Source of the DNA: Erodium maritimum
Taxonomy: Eukaryota > Streptophyta > Magnoliopsida > Geraniales > Geraniaceae
DNA: 64,000 nucleotides
Assembly (NCBI GenBank): GCA_963921825.1
Contig: OY997593.1
Location: forward strand, 41,617,111 to 41,681,110
Direction: 5' to 3'
Numbering within the stretch: position 1 is the stretch's first letter; every line of letters begins with the position of its first letter. The position numbers and the translations under genes were made by a program. Shown here piece after piece: positions 34,515-46,619 of the stretch. The notes under the pieces are model-generated. The model did no database searches and had not been told where the DNA came from. It saw only the letters and a list, made by a program, of their open reading frames with translations.

Positions 34515-34830
34515 CGGCCCGGTCCGTGCCTCTCAAAGGGCCGGCAAGGACCCGGACCGTGCCCCTCAGAGGGCCGGCCAGAGGTCCGGACCGTGCCTCC
34601 CAGAGGGCCGGCCAAATGCCCGGACCGTGCCTCCCAGAGTGCCGGTCAGGGACCCGGACCGTGCCCCTCAGAGGGCCGGTCAGGGACCCGGACCGTGCCC
34701 CTCAGAAGGCCGGCCAGGAGCCCGGACCGTGCCTCTCAGAAGGCCGGCCAGAGTCCCTGATCGTGCCTCTCAGAGGGCCGGTCAGGGACCCTCTCTGTGC
34801 CCTTCATAGGGCCGGTCAGAGGCCCTTTTT
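34515..34830. repeat. 34-bp GC-rich minisatellite inside the solo LTR
   Basis: Nine or so units of the form GGACCGTGCCCCTCAGAGGG plus CCGGTCAGGGACCC. Unit starts run 34526, 34559, 34593, 34627, 34661, 34695, 34729, 34763, 34797. The period is not a multiple of three, so the long open frame across it (34451-34987) is a repeat effect rather than a gene. Confidence 0.92.
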
Positions 34831-35734
34831 CGTGTCGTTCTGGGCAGACTCCTTCTTCTTCCCTCAACTTCGTTCCCACGAATTCATACCTCAAAAACTC
34901 CATTGTTATCTTCAACAACTTCCAAAATCAGTCCCAAAAACCTCTATACTTCCATACCCAAGTGGGGTTTCATCAAAACCCACATGATTTCTATCTAAAC
35001 TTCCACTTTTCTTCACCAAACAATCATTTAAACAACAACAAAAAACCCAAAACCCATGGAACCCAACCTAATTCATGCTTTTTCTATCAAACCCATAACC
35101 CCTAACTTAATTGAAAGTAGGTTTTTAGAGGTTACTTACCTTAGGAATTAAGAGGAGATGAGAATGAAGATGTTTTGGAGAAGTTTGGTGTTGAAAATCA
35201 CCCAAAGGAGCTTCCTTTCTTCACTATCTTCTTCTTCAAGCAATGGAGTTCTCCTTCTCTCTTCTTCCTTGCAATTTTCGGCCAACAATGGTAAATGAGC
35301 TGAAATGTGCTCTCAATTGGCCCTTTAACCTAATTTAGAATGGACCAATTTGCCCCTTGCCCCTTTGCCTCTTATGCCCAAAGAGGTGAGGGTTAAATGG
35401 TCCTTTTCCACCCATTTCTTCTCCTCCAAGACACCATGGACACATGTCCATTTGGGGTCCACCTCTACCCAAAAAATCTCAGCCCATTTAATTTAAATTC
35501 GATAAAGTTCCGAATTTGATCCCGTTGACCCGAATTTGACTTTTTCGTAAAATTAGTCATTTGAAAGGAAACGACCCAACTAAGCTAACTGTAACGACGG
35601 GTAAGATTTTTGGGTCCCGGAAAGGTCTCGAATGACTCCCGAAGTCTTTGGTTGACTTTTCCGGCGAAAAGTCAACTTTAGCCCAAATTTACCAGTTCGA
35701 TCGATATCGATCGGGGGCGGTTCTTACAAAAGTG

Positions 35735-36356
35735 TTTTTTTATAAGCGAAGAAATTTTATTAGGCAACCGTTCTACAAGAAAGTAAAACGATGCAAGAAA
35801 AACAATCCTTAAAAGGACCTTTTCCCCAAACCGAAACAAGCGTAAAGCAAACTAAAAACAAAAACTGAAACAGGAAGCAAACTAAACATAGCACCACCCT
35901 CCTTGCCTACTTCCTAACCGGATTCAAGCAGAGAAATCGATTAGAGACCGAAACAGGAGTTGACTTTCCTGGAGTCACTTTCGGAATAACCTCTATCTCG
36001 CTATCCTCGACGTCTTCCTCAACCTCAACCTGCTATGGGGATTCAAGACCTGGGGGGTTGACTACACCTTTTTTCACAAATCGCTTGCTAAAGCTCCATG
36101 TTCCTTCTTTACTTTGTTTAGCAATATCGATAGTGAAACTTCCCGCATGACCCCCTTTATCAACCGATGTTTTGGCTCTTGTCTGGTAAAAAACAGTTGG
36201 AGGAATTGTGTTTTTTGCCTGTCCTTTTTTAGGGCGGCCTCGTTTCTTTGGAACCTCTACGGGAAAACTTTCTTTACTCAAAAGAATGTCCTTCCACGAA
36301 CTATCTTGAAACCCGATTTCCATCAAAGGTTCTCCACTCCGAGACTAGATGACCTG
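35735..36356 (-). mobile_element. 5'-truncated ORF1-only retroposon, copy A
   Basis: Poly-T at the left end followed by sequence matching the tail of the element at 39465. CAAAAGTGTT occurs at 35727-35736 and 36357-36366, a 10-bp duplication. The left copy uses the last CA of the solo LTR, so this insertion came after the LTR. Minus-strand coding matches the C-terminal part of the RRM/AT-hook ORF1 (PKKRGRPKKGQ, YQTRAKTSVDKG). A TAG at 36033 ends it early relative to copy B, but the ancestral stop and 3' tail are also preserved. Confidence 0.85.
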
Positions 36357-36716
36357 CAAAAGTGTTGATAAAAATTACCCATGTTTTATTTATTTTTTTA
36401 ATCAGCCCCGAAATAAATAAAAAATTTGTGCTTCAAAATATATTCATGAGTGCTCTTGATAGAAATCCCTTGGAAAAAACTAATGGCGCAAGTTTGAAGG
36501 CAATCGAAGTTCAAACGAAGCGGGAAAAATTAAATTAGTGAATTGGTAAAAAAAAAGTAATATGATAGTTTTACTAAATAAGTAATATGATAGTTTTACA
36601 AAAAAAACTCTTCCCACTTACTAAACAGTGCTGTTTTTTTGCAGTCAACAACTCAATTGTATCTCATCCCTCCGTTCTTAAAATAGATGGCTTAGATTGG
36701 TTCTCACGGTTCTTAG

Positions 36717-37383
36717 TAGAGATGGAAAAATAACCTGAACCCGATGGGTACCCGACGTACTCTACCCAATTGGGTAGGGTATTGACCGGGTATTATTTTA
36801 ATCGGATAGGGTATTACCCGTTGACTGGGTACATTGACCGGGTAAGGGTAGGGTAAGGGTTTGGCCTTACCCTCCCCGAACCCGACCCGATCTTATAACA
36901 CACATATATATTTATTTATAATATATTATATTATATACATAAATAAGTTCACAATAATAAACCTAATAGTAAGTCAATTACAATTAAAAACTTGTATGGT
37001 CATAACTCATAAGCCCATAATACCACACAATTCATTCGGATTAATTGATCACTAAAAAAACAAATTTGAAAGGAATTACTTCTACTTGGTTGTTACTTAA
37101 TTTTAGGATTGTTGTATGTTGATACTTGAGACATGAATTTTTTTTTCTATAATTTCATAATTTTTGTTTTACTACTTAAATTTATATGGAATTGTTACTT
37201 AGATCCCAAATTTTTTTGTCTTATAATCCACATGTCATATGAACAAATCGAGTAGGGTAATACCCGATCCGAACGGGTAGAGATCGGGTAGGGTATTGAT
37301 CGGGTATGGGTATTACGTATTAAAATCGGGTAGGGTACGGGTATCACAAAACCCGACCCATACCCTACCCGTTGTCATCCCTA
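36717..37383. mobile_element. hAT element (8-bp TSD) inserted in the outer element's right arm
   Basis: Perfect 8-bp duplication GTTCTTAG (36709-36716 and 37384-37391). Ends TAGAGATGG and, inverted, TAGGGATGACAACGGGT, the plant hAT terminal type. Subterminal GGGTA/TACCC repeats are dense at both ends. No transposase; 667 bp, non-autonomous. Confidence 0.9.
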
Positions 37384-37576
37384 GTTCTTAGGTTAAGACA
37401 TGGTTTGTATTAGATTTCTCCTCCATAATATATATCCAAAACTTTTGTATTGGTGAAACATTACGGGATAACTGCAAAAAAAGAAGATGAATTTTAGACT
37501 TACGGCAAAAACCAGTCATTTTTAAATCATATCAACTTGTGACCCTGAACTGCAGAGCATCGTCAGTTAAAAATAA

Positions 37577-39138
37577 AGGTTAATTCCATCTTACTATCCT
37601 CAAAATTCTTGATTTCCATCTCATTACTTTAACTATTTTTTATGGCACCTCATTATCATAATATGCATTTTTTTACGTTAGTACCTATCGTCAATTTTGA
37701 TTTATTTTTGGATGGAAAATAGTCATATGCATAGCACATGACCTTAAATGTTTTTGAAATGACAAAATTACCCTTTAATTCTTTGAAACCTTAACCTTCT
37801 ATCTCTCCAACTCCTTCTCTCTCTCCTTTCTTCTTAGCCACATACCTCTCAAACCTAATCTTTTAACTTTAAACCCTATTACTTTTAGTTTTCTCCTCCA
37901 TCTCCCCTCTTCATTCCATACGTTCCCTTTCATTTCTTTTTTTCCTCTTTTTGTTCTTCGTTTTTCATTTCCTTCCTTGCAAATCACAACCACCCTTCCC
38001 TTTCCTCCAACATGCCCTACACCACCGCCAGGATCTTCAAATCCGTGGCCACCTACGTTTTCACCATTCCCCTTTTCTTCTCCATGTCTTCTCCGATGAG
38101 CCGATGTCTTTATCAAATTGTGGGTCTGCGAGATCGGGCCACCACTCGACGTCATCGTCGAGTACACATCCTTGTGACTCAATGTGGGCGCCTTTTGCTC
38201 TCTAGAGAAGAAGACGAGCTTGGAGCTGTGAACCCAATCGGACAAATTCCAGAGCAGCGAGTGGGACAGTGGTTTCTCCGGTGCTCTTTGTCCTCCAAGC
38301 CTAAATCGAGAAAAACCCTCAAAATTCATTTCCTCTTATCTTCTTTTAGTTGCCAGAATCTTCTCCTTAACCTGCCACTCCAAATCCTTGAGCTCACCTC
38401 CAACAAAAAGTTGGATTTGATTTTTGGGTTTTTGGAGATGCAGATAGAGATGGGTATGGGAGGTAAGGCGTGGAGCTGCGAGATCTGTTGTTCTTTTTTT
38501 TTCTTTCAATTTGATTAAAAAGTGATTTCTGGTAAGAATCCGAGTTTGTAATTATGGATTAAAGAAAATGGAATTTGGGTCTTACTGAATTTGTAATTAA
38601 GAATTTTATTTTGTAATATATTTGAGTTTGGATTTTACTGGGCAAGAAGGAAATGGCCAAGGAAGAAGAAGCAATTACGTAAAAAAATGATTTTTTCATA
38701 AAAATCAGTAAAAAAAATAAAAAAGTAAAAAAAATAGAAAACTAAAATTGAAACATGATTTCAAAAAATAAAAATTAAAAAAAAGAATTCTGATTTTTAT
38801 ATATTTTTTAAAAATTAAATTTGATTTTTTGAAATAAAAAACAGTTTTTTATAAAATAAAACTAGTTTTTTAAATTAAAATTTGATTTTTTAAAGTAAAA
38901 ACTAATTTTTATAAAATAAAATAAAAGTGATTTGTATAAAATAAATAAAAAGAATTTTTGAAAACCAATAGCATGCTTTTGAAAATTTGACTGTTATTAA
39001 TGGGTATTATAGACTTTTGAAGTGTTTCCATCCAAAAATAGATGACATGTTGACGGCGGGTATGAAAGTGAAAAAAAATGCATTCTAGGGGAGTGAGGTG
39101 CCACAAAAATAGTTAGGGTAGTGAGATAAAATTAACCC
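37577..39138. mobile_element. Palindromic Mutator-like element 3 (9-bp TSD)
   Basis: Ends AGGTTAATT and, inverted, GGGTTAATT, with long imperfect inverted arms (for example ATTTTTGGATGGAAA near both ends). Perfect 9-bp duplication TAAAAATAA at 37568-37576 and 39139-39147, the same nine bases that flank element 2. A GC-richer core (about 37980-38480) has open frames on both strands. Confidence 0.88.
38012..38518 (+). CDS. Open frame in the core of palindromic element 3 (doubtful gene)
   Basis: 168 codons beginning MPYTTARIFKS, with a hydrophobic stretch near the N-terminus and a basic middle. No family recognised. It lies wholly within the element core and is overlapped by a 176-codon minus-strand frame. 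It may be part of a captured host gene; codon use gives no clear sign of selection. Confidence 0.2.
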   Translation: MPYTTARIFKSVATYVFTIPLFFSMSSPMSRCLYQIVGLRDRATTRRHRRVHILVTQCGRLLLSREEDELGAVNPIGQIPEQRVGQWFLRCSLSSKPKSRKTLKIHFLLSSFSCQNLLLNLPLQILELTSNKKLDLIFGFLEMQIEMGMGGKAWSCEICCSFFFFQFD

Positions 39139-39147
39139 TAAAAATAA

Positions 39148-39447
39148 TGAAATATAAGAAATTAGTCATGTACATGAAGTGTGATGCCAATATTTTTCAA
39201 AAATACCTGTCATCTTCGAATCATGGAAAACTGTGATCATGTATTATACTGACAACCACCAGAAATTTGGATCTATTCAAACTCTACATCTTCTTTGAGA
39301 TCGATGTGGTTGTCCAGATTAATTGAGTTTGACCAAATGGATTGGAGATTGTCAAAATTCGCAAGAATTGTTTTGCTCTTTCACTTTCGGAAACATATGG
39401 ACAACGGACAACGAAGACAACTAACATTAGATGACCACGTGTAGATG
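39148..39447. other. Unassigned spacer
   Basis: About 300 bp between two insertions, no feature seen. Confidence 0.4.
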
Positions 39448-39464
39448 GATGTAAAATATTATTA

Positions 39465-41426
39465 TTTTTTTTTGATAGGCTAAGAAATTTTATTAAGCTA
39501 ATGTTCTATAAGAATATAGAACATAGCAGGAAAAGATCCAAAAAGGATCGATTCCTCAAACCAATACAACTCCGAAGAGTAAACAAGGGATAGGAAAAAG
39601 AAAACACTCTACTTCCTATCTGGATTCAAACAAATGAACCGGTTAGAAACCGTAACAGGGGGTAAAGAACGAATTGGAGTTGGTTCCTCGTAGTCCTCGG
39701 CCTTTCCAACCTCGGCGTCCTTCACAGGTGCCAGAGCGCAAAGATTAACAGCCTTATGCCCAACTTTCGAGCTGTAACTCCAATTACCCGTGCTATCTTG
39801 TTTCGCAATGTCTACCGTGTAACGTCCCAAATTTGCCCCTTTATCAGCAGAGGTCCTAGCTCGTGTCTGATAAATAACGATTGGTTGTTTAGGCAGCTTC
39901 GATTGACTCTTCTTTGGGCGTCCTCGTTTCTTTGGCTCGGCCCTAGAAATCGGTTTTTCCAAGGCCTCCTTCCAAGGACTTCTGTGAAAGCCGACTTCCA
40001 AAAGCGGGTCACCAACCCTAGGAAGAGGGTCGGTACGCGAGCCAATATCTTTCTCAATTCGGCCAAAGACAGTAGCCAAACTTGGGTCCATATTGGTCAA
40101 CGAACGCACCTTTACATGTGGGCTTACCACTCCACCCAGAACTAAACCAACTTCCTTTTGAACTGGACCCAACCCATCCTTTTCAGACTCAGGCCCAACT
40201 AGACTTGAGCCCAGCACGTCATCTTCGATCCCATTAACCTGCGCAGCAAACGAATCTGGGATTGCCTCTGCATCCGTGATCGTCGACCGGATCAATCTCG
40301 GATCAGTTTGGTTCGAAAATGGAATCCTTTTCAAATCAGACTTCTCCTTCAACGCAGCTATCCCGTGAAACACGGAATCACCAGCAATCTCGGGCGCGTC
40401 TGAAACAGGAAGACGCAGGTCATCGGCGACCTGAGAAATCGACGGACTATCCGCCGGAAAAAGAATGGGTGCCAAAATATTGGCATCCTTACAAAGGTGC
40501 TCCTGTCCCTCAACAGAACACCGAAGACACTCACCGGAGCGAGCTTCCAACGCAGAATGTAAAACAGAGCAAATGCTCTGTTTTGCCCTTCCAGATGAAT
40601 CGGTCGCTGGAGAACGTAAATAACGCCGGGAGAAAGCTACGAAAAGAACATGACCGTTCAGCTTGAAACCATTCAGGGTTTCTATCGCCTGAGCAACGGA
40701 ATCGTGCGAAGAAAAGCATATGAAACCAAAAAAGAGACCTCTCTTATTCGATCTCTTCAGCAAGGTGAATGAAGCAATATCACCAAAAGGGAGGAACATA
40801 GCTTTGAACGACTCCCCCGAGAACGGATAGGGTATGTTTCTCACATAAACCTCTGTTTCACTCTCCACGAACTGAGGTCGGAGGCGTCGCCGACGAAAAG
40901 ATCCGTCCTTAACCACTCCTCCGTCCACCTTCCTTGTAAACGGCGCAGCGACATCGGGAGTTGCAGACACGACCCCTTTCTCATGTCTCCCCATCTCAAA
41001 AACAGAAACGCTACTCTGTTTGACGCCATCGACCACCGGAATGTTCGCAGCGTGGAGCGATAACACCGAGCCTCCCCGCTCCTTCCATTCGCCTGTGAGT
41101 GGCGCAGTGGGCACGTTCCCATCCCCATGCTTTCCCGTCTCGGAGTCAAGAACAGCAGCAGTGCTCGGATTGACACCGTCTTTCTCCGGCCTGGTTTTGG
41201 CAGCACGAGGCAATGTCACCGAGCCTCCACGAGAACCCAATGTTATCCCCTTGATCGATCTAGCACTAGGACTGTAAATAGAACGATACTCGCGGTACAG
41301 GGATATCAACTTCGAGCAGAAAGGGAAGAAGCTTACAGGCTCGCCCTTGCTGGCGCCGGCGGAAGTCCGACCAGCCAAGTGAGAGCGTTTCATTTTTTGC
41401 TCTTTGACACCTCATATGAAATAGGT
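39465..41426 (-). mobile_element. ORF1-only retroposon, copy B (17-bp TSD)
   Basis: Flanked by GATGTAAAATATTATTA (39448-39464) and GATGCAAAATATTATTA (41427-41443), a 17-bp duplication with one mismatch. A poly-A tail (seen as T10 at 39465) follows AATAAAATTTCTTAGCCTATC. The element is a short leader of about 33 bases, one long ORF and a 140-base 3' tail. No endonuclease or reverse transcriptase sequence is present. Confidence 0.9.
39609..41393 (-). CDS. RRM + AT-hook ORF1-type protein of the retroposon
   Basis: 594 uninterrupted codons. An RNA recognition motif lies at about residues 181-256, with RNP2 VYVRNI and RNP1 RGLFFGFICF. An AT-hook-like KKRGRPKKSQ is near 488-498, followed by a conserved YQTRARTSADKG segment shared with copy A. 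The rest is polar and probably disordered. RRM-type ORF1 proteins are known in one branch of plant LINEs (the BNR type of beet), where they precede an RT-bearing ORF2. Here the ORF1 stop is followed directly by the tail. The likely role is binding the element's own RNA, with reverse transcription borrowed from a LINE. The absence of stops suggests recent spread or selection on the ORF. Confidence 0.85.
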   Translation of the reverse strand: MKRSHLAGRTSAGASKGEPVSFFPFCSKLISLYREYRSIYSPSARSIKGITLGSRGGSVTLPRAAKTRPEKDGVNPSTAAVLDSETGKHGDGNVPTAPLTGEWKERGGSVLSLHAANIPVVDGVKQSSVSVFEMGRHEKGVVSATPDVAAPFTRKVDGGVVKDGSFRRRRLRPQFVESETEVYVRNIPYPFSGESFKAMFLPFGDIASFTLLKRSNKRGLFFGFICFSSHDSVAQAIETLNGFKLNGHVLFVAFSRRYLRSPATDSSGRAKQSICSVLHSALEARSGECLRCSVEGQEHLCKDANILAPILFPADSPSISQVADDLRLPVSDAPEIAGDSVFHGIAALKEKSDLKRIPFSNQTDPRLIRSTITDAEAIPDSFAAQVNGIEDDVLGSSLVGPESEKDGLGPVQKEVGLVLGGVVSPHVKVRSLTNMDPSLATVFGRIEKDIGSRTDPLPRVGDPLLEVGFHRSPWKEALEKPISRAEPKKRGRPKKSQSKLPKQPIVIYQTRARTSADKGANLGRYTVDIAKQDSTGNWSYSSKVGHKAVNLCALAPVKDAEVGKAEDYEEPTPIRSLPPVTVSNRFICLNPDRK

Positions 41427-41443
41427 GATGCAAAATATTATTA

Positions 41444-42904
41444 TATAGAATTGATAAATAAATTTTGAACTAAATTCATTATAACAAATGGGGAAACGAT
41501 GTATATGATGTTATCATCATCTTTTTTGAGCACTTCCTTCTTTCATTTTCATATCTTATTTATGTCCAAAGTTTTTATTCACCCAATTCAACATCATGGG
41601 TTTTTGATCCATCTTCAAGAGGAAGGAACCCAATCATCCCGCCTCCACCCTCTCCACCCCTGTTATTCCCAAGTCCTACACCTTCTCCATATGTCTTCTC
41701 GATTTCACTTCAGCGAATTAGGTTTAGTCTTCAACAAGTTTAACATCACCTATTTTAGTGTTTTCTCCCTTTATTGGGAAGTTCTGAGGCTGAGCTTTCA
41801 TGTCAGCGTTAGAGTCTGTTTCTTGTATTGGTTGTTGGTTTCATTCTGTGTGCTCTACTTTTATAGTTGGTTGCATCATTTTTTGGGGGTTTAATGTCCA
41901 TAGCTAGACCTTTTTGTACTCCTCTTTCACCTCAAAAGAGGTTTTAATTTAAAATTATTTTTCCGATAAAAAAACGACAACAACAAGATCCCAACTTCTG
42001 AATTAGGATCCAACCTAAGTAACCTAAGAGTCGTTGTCATGAAAGAACCTAAGGTGGTTTAAAGTTTCAAATTTAGATAGTTTGGGGCTAAGGGTTTCAA
42101 GGGAAAACTTGATATTATTAAAAATAGAACATATCATATAACTACACCTAACTATACACGGATGTCACATAGTTACTTTTCTTTAAAATGACGAAACTAC
42201 TTTGTTGGCTTTTTTTATTTTTTATTTCTAACTTTCTCCAACCTTTTCATTTTCTCTCTCTCCCTTTAATTTTATCGCGTCCATTTCAAATAATTAGAGA
42301 GAAGAAAACCTAAAAGGGATGTAAATCCTATACCGACCTTTGTTTCAAGAAAATTTATTTTCTCCTTTTCATTTCCCCTCTCTCCCTTATTTCACAATTC
42401 TCCCTCGCATCTCTCTGTTTTCACAGCCGATTGAGAGCTCTTCCTTTGTTTTTGTATACATTTTTTTAATATTGTTCGGTTGAAGAAGAAAAGAAACATG
42501 TGCAATCCAAACCCTAATACCACCTTTATTTTTCTTCCTCTCCTACCTCTTTTTCTTGCATAATTTTTTCTTCTTGGTTGATTTCACTATCTCTATTTCA
42601 CTTAACAAGTTTGATTGATTTTTCGTTTTTTTCTCAAATTGCACTGGGTCAATCTGTCATGAATCTACCTCTTTAAGATCTCATGGCTCAGAGGACCACA
42701 AGGAGGGGAATAGCAGCGGATACTAGGCAAGACGTTGTGATGACAACGTCAATTTGGAGTACTTTCTTCATTATTTTCTCGAACACTAAAAAAGATAACA
42801 TGATAGAAATGTACTACCACAACTCATGCCTCCAATTTGAACCTTGTACAACTAATCGAACATGTAACCACCCCAAATTTTATATTTTAAATTACTTGAA
42901 CTAG
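41444..42904. other. Mostly unassigned; LINE-like 3' tail at about 41500-41973
   Basis: 41810-41973 looks like the plus-strand 3' end of a LINE: T-rich untranslated sequence, GAGGTTTTAATTTAAAATT, then CCGATAAAAAAA. I could not find its duplication. 41974-42904 is AT-rich with CT-rich stretches and no recognisable gene. Confidence 0.4.
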
Positions 42905-43330
42905 ATTTAAAAGAAAAGAGTATTATACCTTTTGATACCCTTTTGTTAGGTCCACGAACCTTAAGGTCCCACATGTTTGAAAATAACCATTTTGGTATCC
43001 TTATGTTCGGTCCACGAACCTTTTGTGCATTTGGGGGTTAAAAAACTAACGTAATATTCCATTATGTTAGTCATGTGATACCATTTGCTAGTTAGTGGAT
43101 AGTGAATTGGCGATTTTACCCTGATCCATTTCAACCTTATGAGATTTAAAAGAGAAAGTACCATTCTACCCTCATTTAATAAAAAAAATAGAAATAAATT
43201 TAAGATATAATTATCAAATAATAAAAAGTAAGAAAAAAATTAAAAACTTAAACCAAACATAATCTAACCTAACACTAACACATATATCTAACCTTAACAT
43301 GAAACAAAACACATACGAGATAAAGCTTGT
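42905..43330. repeat. Possible one-sided remnant of a MULE-like TIR
   Basis: Contains GGTCCACGAACC twice and ATACC-type motifs like the arms of the other palindromic elements, then AT-rich sequence. No inverted partner was found downstream, so it may be a broken element. Confidence 0.35.
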
Positions 43331-43333
43331 TCT

Positions 43334-43953
43334 TTGACCGAGCCTATTCTCCATTCTTCATCTCTGCGCGTGAAGAGCAGGACATCAATGAGGAGACCAT
43401 ATTACGAGCTAGGGGCGACGACGGAACAAGAGCCTCTTTTTCTGTTCTTCGTCCTTGAGCGATTTTTCTTCTCCAGGGAGGCAAAGATTTTTCTACGCGC
43501 GATAGTGAGTTCAGATTCATGGCTTTTCTGAGGCGGTGGCTGGGAGAAGACCGGAGTTGTTTCAATTTGTGTTCATACCTCCATCTCTGGTCCATCTCTA
43601 TGCATTTATAGCTAAAAAATCTTATAATATCCTGGTGATATTTGTTTGATTTTGAGGAAAAGGTTGTTTTTGGAGTTGAAGGGTCACGAGTGTTGGTCTT
43701 GTAGATTTCGTATTATAATTTCTCAAGAGATATTTGTTCTACATATATGTTGGTCCTAGGTGTAGGAATTAGCGGCGGTGGAATGCATCCTGATGTGGTG
43801 TTCGACTCTACCGATGAGATTTTGAGGGTTTTGAAGAATATTGGGGTCGTTGGCTCTGATGAGAAGAGGAAGGGCTTGGAGGATTTCTTGAGTGATTTTG
43901 GAGGATTTCACGATTATACCCGTTATCTTCTTCTTAGCTTTTCGACTTCGTAA
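43334..43953 (+). other. Gene-like fragment, unidentified
   Basis: GC-richer than its surroundings. The frame at 43747-43953 encodes a plausible soluble helical segment (DVVFDSTDEILRVLKNIG, then EKRKGLEDFLSDFGG). I do not recognise it. It follows the half-TIR at 42905, so it may be captured coding sequence. Confidence 0.3.
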
Positions 43954-44075
43954 ATATGAACAGACTCAAAATCACCTTAAAGAGACATGTTGACATTTGC
44001 AAATATGATCAGACAATTTTGATTATTGATTTGATTAAAGAAAACAAAGAGTGGGTTGATTTTGATTTGTTTTTT

Positions 44076-45394
<1,319 letters not shown>

Positions 45395-45519
45395 TTGTTT
45401 TTTCTATTTTTGTAAAAAAAATAGGGAAACACTAAAAAAAGAGAGAAGAAAAAATAAGTTTAAAGATTTTTTAAAAACCTTATCAGAAAATGAATAAAGA
45501 AATATATATATACAAAGGG

Positions 45520-45758
45520 ACTATCAAGTACAAACCTATTTTCGGGTCAAAACGTAGAACTAATATGGACCATTGATTACCCAAATCGGATGGCCACCGA
45601 AATTCAGGGGGGTGGGGGTGATTGATTACGAAATCAATTACAAGATATGCATTAATTAAAAAGATATGCATTAAATCTGAGCCTTTAATTCTACGATCCA
45701 AGGGCCTAGATTGATAGTTCTACGTTCTGACGTAAGATATAAGTTTGTACCTGATAGT
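45520..45758. mobile_element. Small TIR element
   Basis: Ends ACTATCAAGTACAAACC and, inverted, ACTATCAGGTACAAAC, with AACGTAGAACTA shared further in. The ends resemble those of the CACGTG-rich TIR elements at 6067 and 45785. No coding sequence. Confidence 0.6.
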
Positions 45759-45784
45759 AATCATATATAAATATATAGGGTAGT

Positions 45785-46192
45785 TATCCAGTAAAAACCA
45801 CCCTTATCGTGCAAACTACAAACCAATCTAAGCCACAGGATGCAGTCAACGTGACGTCAGCAGAGCGCGCGCGATGCTGACACGTGGGCACTTCCCGCGC
45901 GCCTCTTCCCCGCATGGTAACGCGTGTTGACCACGCACGTGCGCGGGTGCTGATCGTTTACAAGCAGGATGCTGATAGTTTAGTACAAATGCAAACTATC
46001 AGCACATGTTGTACTAAACGATCAGCAGCGTGATATGCAAACTATCAGCATTATGCGCGCGGGCCCACGTGTCAGCACCTGGTGAGTTCGTAGTTTGCAC
46101 AATAAGGTGCATTGTTTTATATATTTAATTGTCCACGTGTCAGCATCTGGTGCGCTCTGCTGACATCACTTTGGGGGGATCATATGGCTCAT
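45785..46192. mobile_element. TIR element rich in CACGTG, copy 2
   Basis: Matches copy 1 (6067-6519) over nearly its whole length, including GATGACGTCA-type, GCTGACACGTGG and CCACGTGTCAGCA motifs. The outer part of the right inverted repeat is missing after ATATGGCTCA. Four CACGTG cores again. Confidence 0.7.
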
Positions 46193-46553
46193 GATGGCAC
46201 ATGACAAAATTTTTTATGGAGCATTTCTTTTTTTCCCAAGTTCGTTAATTTAATCATACCCGCTTCGTTTTAACTCCGATTTTTTTATTCTTGAACCTTT
46301 ATTTTTATTTTTCCAATATCTATCTATAGAGATGCATATTTGATTTCTCGTGCTCCAAATATATTAAATATGCATCTCTATAGATAGATCTTGGAAAAAT
46401 AAAAATAATGGTGCAAGAATAAAAAAATCGGAGTTAAAATGCACCACCAAAATTAAATGCACCACCAAAATTCAGCCATGTGTCATTAACTATTGGCTGT
46501 GAGAGAGAGTTCGTAGATCGCACCCAAATTGTGGATTCGCGCCTGAAACAAAT

Positions 46554-46619
<66 letters not shown>

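Larger units (their letters stand above)
32971..35728 (-). repeat. Solo LTR of a Tekay-like Ty3/gypsy element
   Basis: 2758 bp from TGTCACGCCCC to CTTACA; inverted it reads TGTAAGAACC to GGGGCGTGACA, like the 5' LTR at 57985-60215. It carries the GAGCTTTCGCTCAGTAGG motif typical of this LTR type (33262). No internal region adjoins, so it is a solo LTR. Flanking AAAG on both sides fits a 4-5 bp duplication, blurred by an A run. Two tandem arrays lie inside. Confidence 0.82.
30146..37423. mobile_element. Outer long-TIR element carrying nested insertions
   Basis: The left arm (30146-about 30515) and right arm (36365-36716 plus 37384-37423) are inverted copies. They share CTTAACCTAAGAACCGTGAG at the outer end and GTGCTTCAAAATATATTCATGA nearer the loop. 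Flanks CATAAGATAT (30136-30145) and CATAATATAT (37424-37433) agree at nine of ten positions, a duplication length in the Mutator range. The loop held a TGATAAAA repeat array before later insertions. No transposase seen. Confidence 0.75.

Noticed and set aside
34451-34987. 178-codon plus-strand frame rich in Pro, Arg and Gly
   Set aside because: It spans the 34-bp minisatellite; the period is not divisible by three and the unit lacks stops, so open frames arise on both strands.
32961-35735. A clean 5-bp duplication for the solo LTR
   Set aside because: AAAG flanks both sides, but an A run leaves the exact length ambiguous, so I do not claim a 5-bp duplication.
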